Translations under genes and position numbers: made by a program
DNA from: Abyssibius alkaniclasticus
GTDB taxonomy: Bacteria > Pseudomonadota > Alphaproteobacteria > Rhodobacterales > Rhodobacteraceae
DNA length: 64,000 bases
NCBI RefSeq assembly: GCF_020447305.1
Contig: NZ_CP095732.1
Location: 2,946,501-3,010,500 of the forward strand
Direction: 5' to 3'
Notes under the pieces: model-generated
Databases searched by the model: none
The model's input: the letters and a program-made list of their open reading frames with translations, nothing else
What the model was told of the DNA's origin: nothing
Shown: positions 63,863 through 64,000 of the stretch, in pieces
Layout: each line of letters begins with the position of its first letter
How positions within the stretch are numbered: position 1 is the stretch's first letter

Positions 63863-64000
63863 TTACTGCCCCAGATACATGAGTTCGATGATGCGGTCGG
63901 CATTCATTTGCAGGGCGCAGTTCGCCTCGATTACCGGCTGGCGGGCAATGTCGGGTTCTGAAAAGCCGATCATGGCGCAGTGGTTATAGGCATAATCCTC
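63863..64000 (-). CDS. C-terminal part of an unidentified gene upstream of mccB
   Basis: The last 45 codons of a minus-strand gene that begins beyond the right edge. The visible peptide runs from [17 protein letters not shown] through to a C-terminus [12 protein letters not shown]. It does not resemble the end of isovaleryl-CoA dehydrogenase, which often precedes mccB. The gene ends 28 bases before the chosen mccB start, so it is probably in the same operon. Confidence 0.6.
   Translation of the reverse strand, partial: EDYAYNHCAMIGFSEPDIARQPVIEANCALQMNADRIIELMYLGQ

Overview
The window looks like a chromosomal segment of an alphaproteobacterium of the Rhodobacteraceae / Roseobacter type. Support comes from GC-rich DNA with dense GC-rich codon use, the soxBDAG sarcosine oxidase cluster, a GapR (DUF2312) protein, an HdaA protein with a clamp-binding motif, a short prolyl-tRNA synthetase, the alaC-like/hom/glpX/recJ gene order, a class I PHA synthase and a perfect CtrA box. 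No phage, insertion sequence, CRISPR array or integrase was seen; most of the segment is core metabolism.

Layout. 1-4.4 kb: start of an XRE regulator, typA, a quinone-oxidoreductase-like enzyme, a LysR regulator and a DUF1127 protein. 4.4-10.6 kb: tesA/ybbA/ybbP esterase-transporter set, a Bax-inhibitor-like membrane protein, rpmG, a NUDIX hydrolase and a DUF983 protein. 10.8-12.9 kb: an EF-hand protein with a tandem-repeat tail followed by a sigma factor / single-TM protein / periplasmic sensor cassette resembling CnrH-CnrY-CnrX. 12.9-18 kb: soxBDAG. 18-26.9 kb: efp, suhB, yqeY, carA, a CtrA-box-preceded MshEN-glycosyltransferase fusion, a hydratase with a GntR regulator, a nucleotidase and a UbiH-type monooxygenase. 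27-31.9 kb: proS, lolCD and an M29 aminopeptidase. 31.9-39.1 kb (minus strand): a compact nadK-perM-hdaA-ppk-ppx-zntB operon. 39.4-44.5 kb: glyA, a HAD phosphatase, a TetR regulator with a clear operator, phaC and a lipoprotein. 44.5-50.9 kb: aminotransferase, hom, a small secreted protein, glpX, an isochorismatase-like hydrolase, recJ and tRNA-Glu. 51-54.5 kb: gapR, a small membrane protein, a hydrolase and thrS. 54.5-55.4 kb: an AT-richer patch with an orphan lipoprotein. 55.4-58.5 kb: a sulfide-detoxification operon (persulfide dioxygenase, DUF442-type phosphatase-like protein, SulP transporter) behind a promoter overlapped by an inverted repeat. 58.6-64 kb: leucine-degradation genes (mccB, mccA, HMG-CoA lyase, enoyl-CoA hydratase).

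The non-coding structure most worth following up is a REP/BIME-like family: a GTAG tetranucleotide followed by a hairpin with arms GGTGCGCA/TGCGCACC, present at four loci and usually as inverted pairs. Other highlights are the CtrA box and c-di-GMP-type domain of the glycosyltransferase, the CnrHYX-like cassette without any resistance genes, the twin GTTACAWTGTAAC palindromes between tRNA-Glu and gapR, and the split Blh-type sulfur operon. I found no single system that I can claim is new; several arrangements are unusual enough to check.
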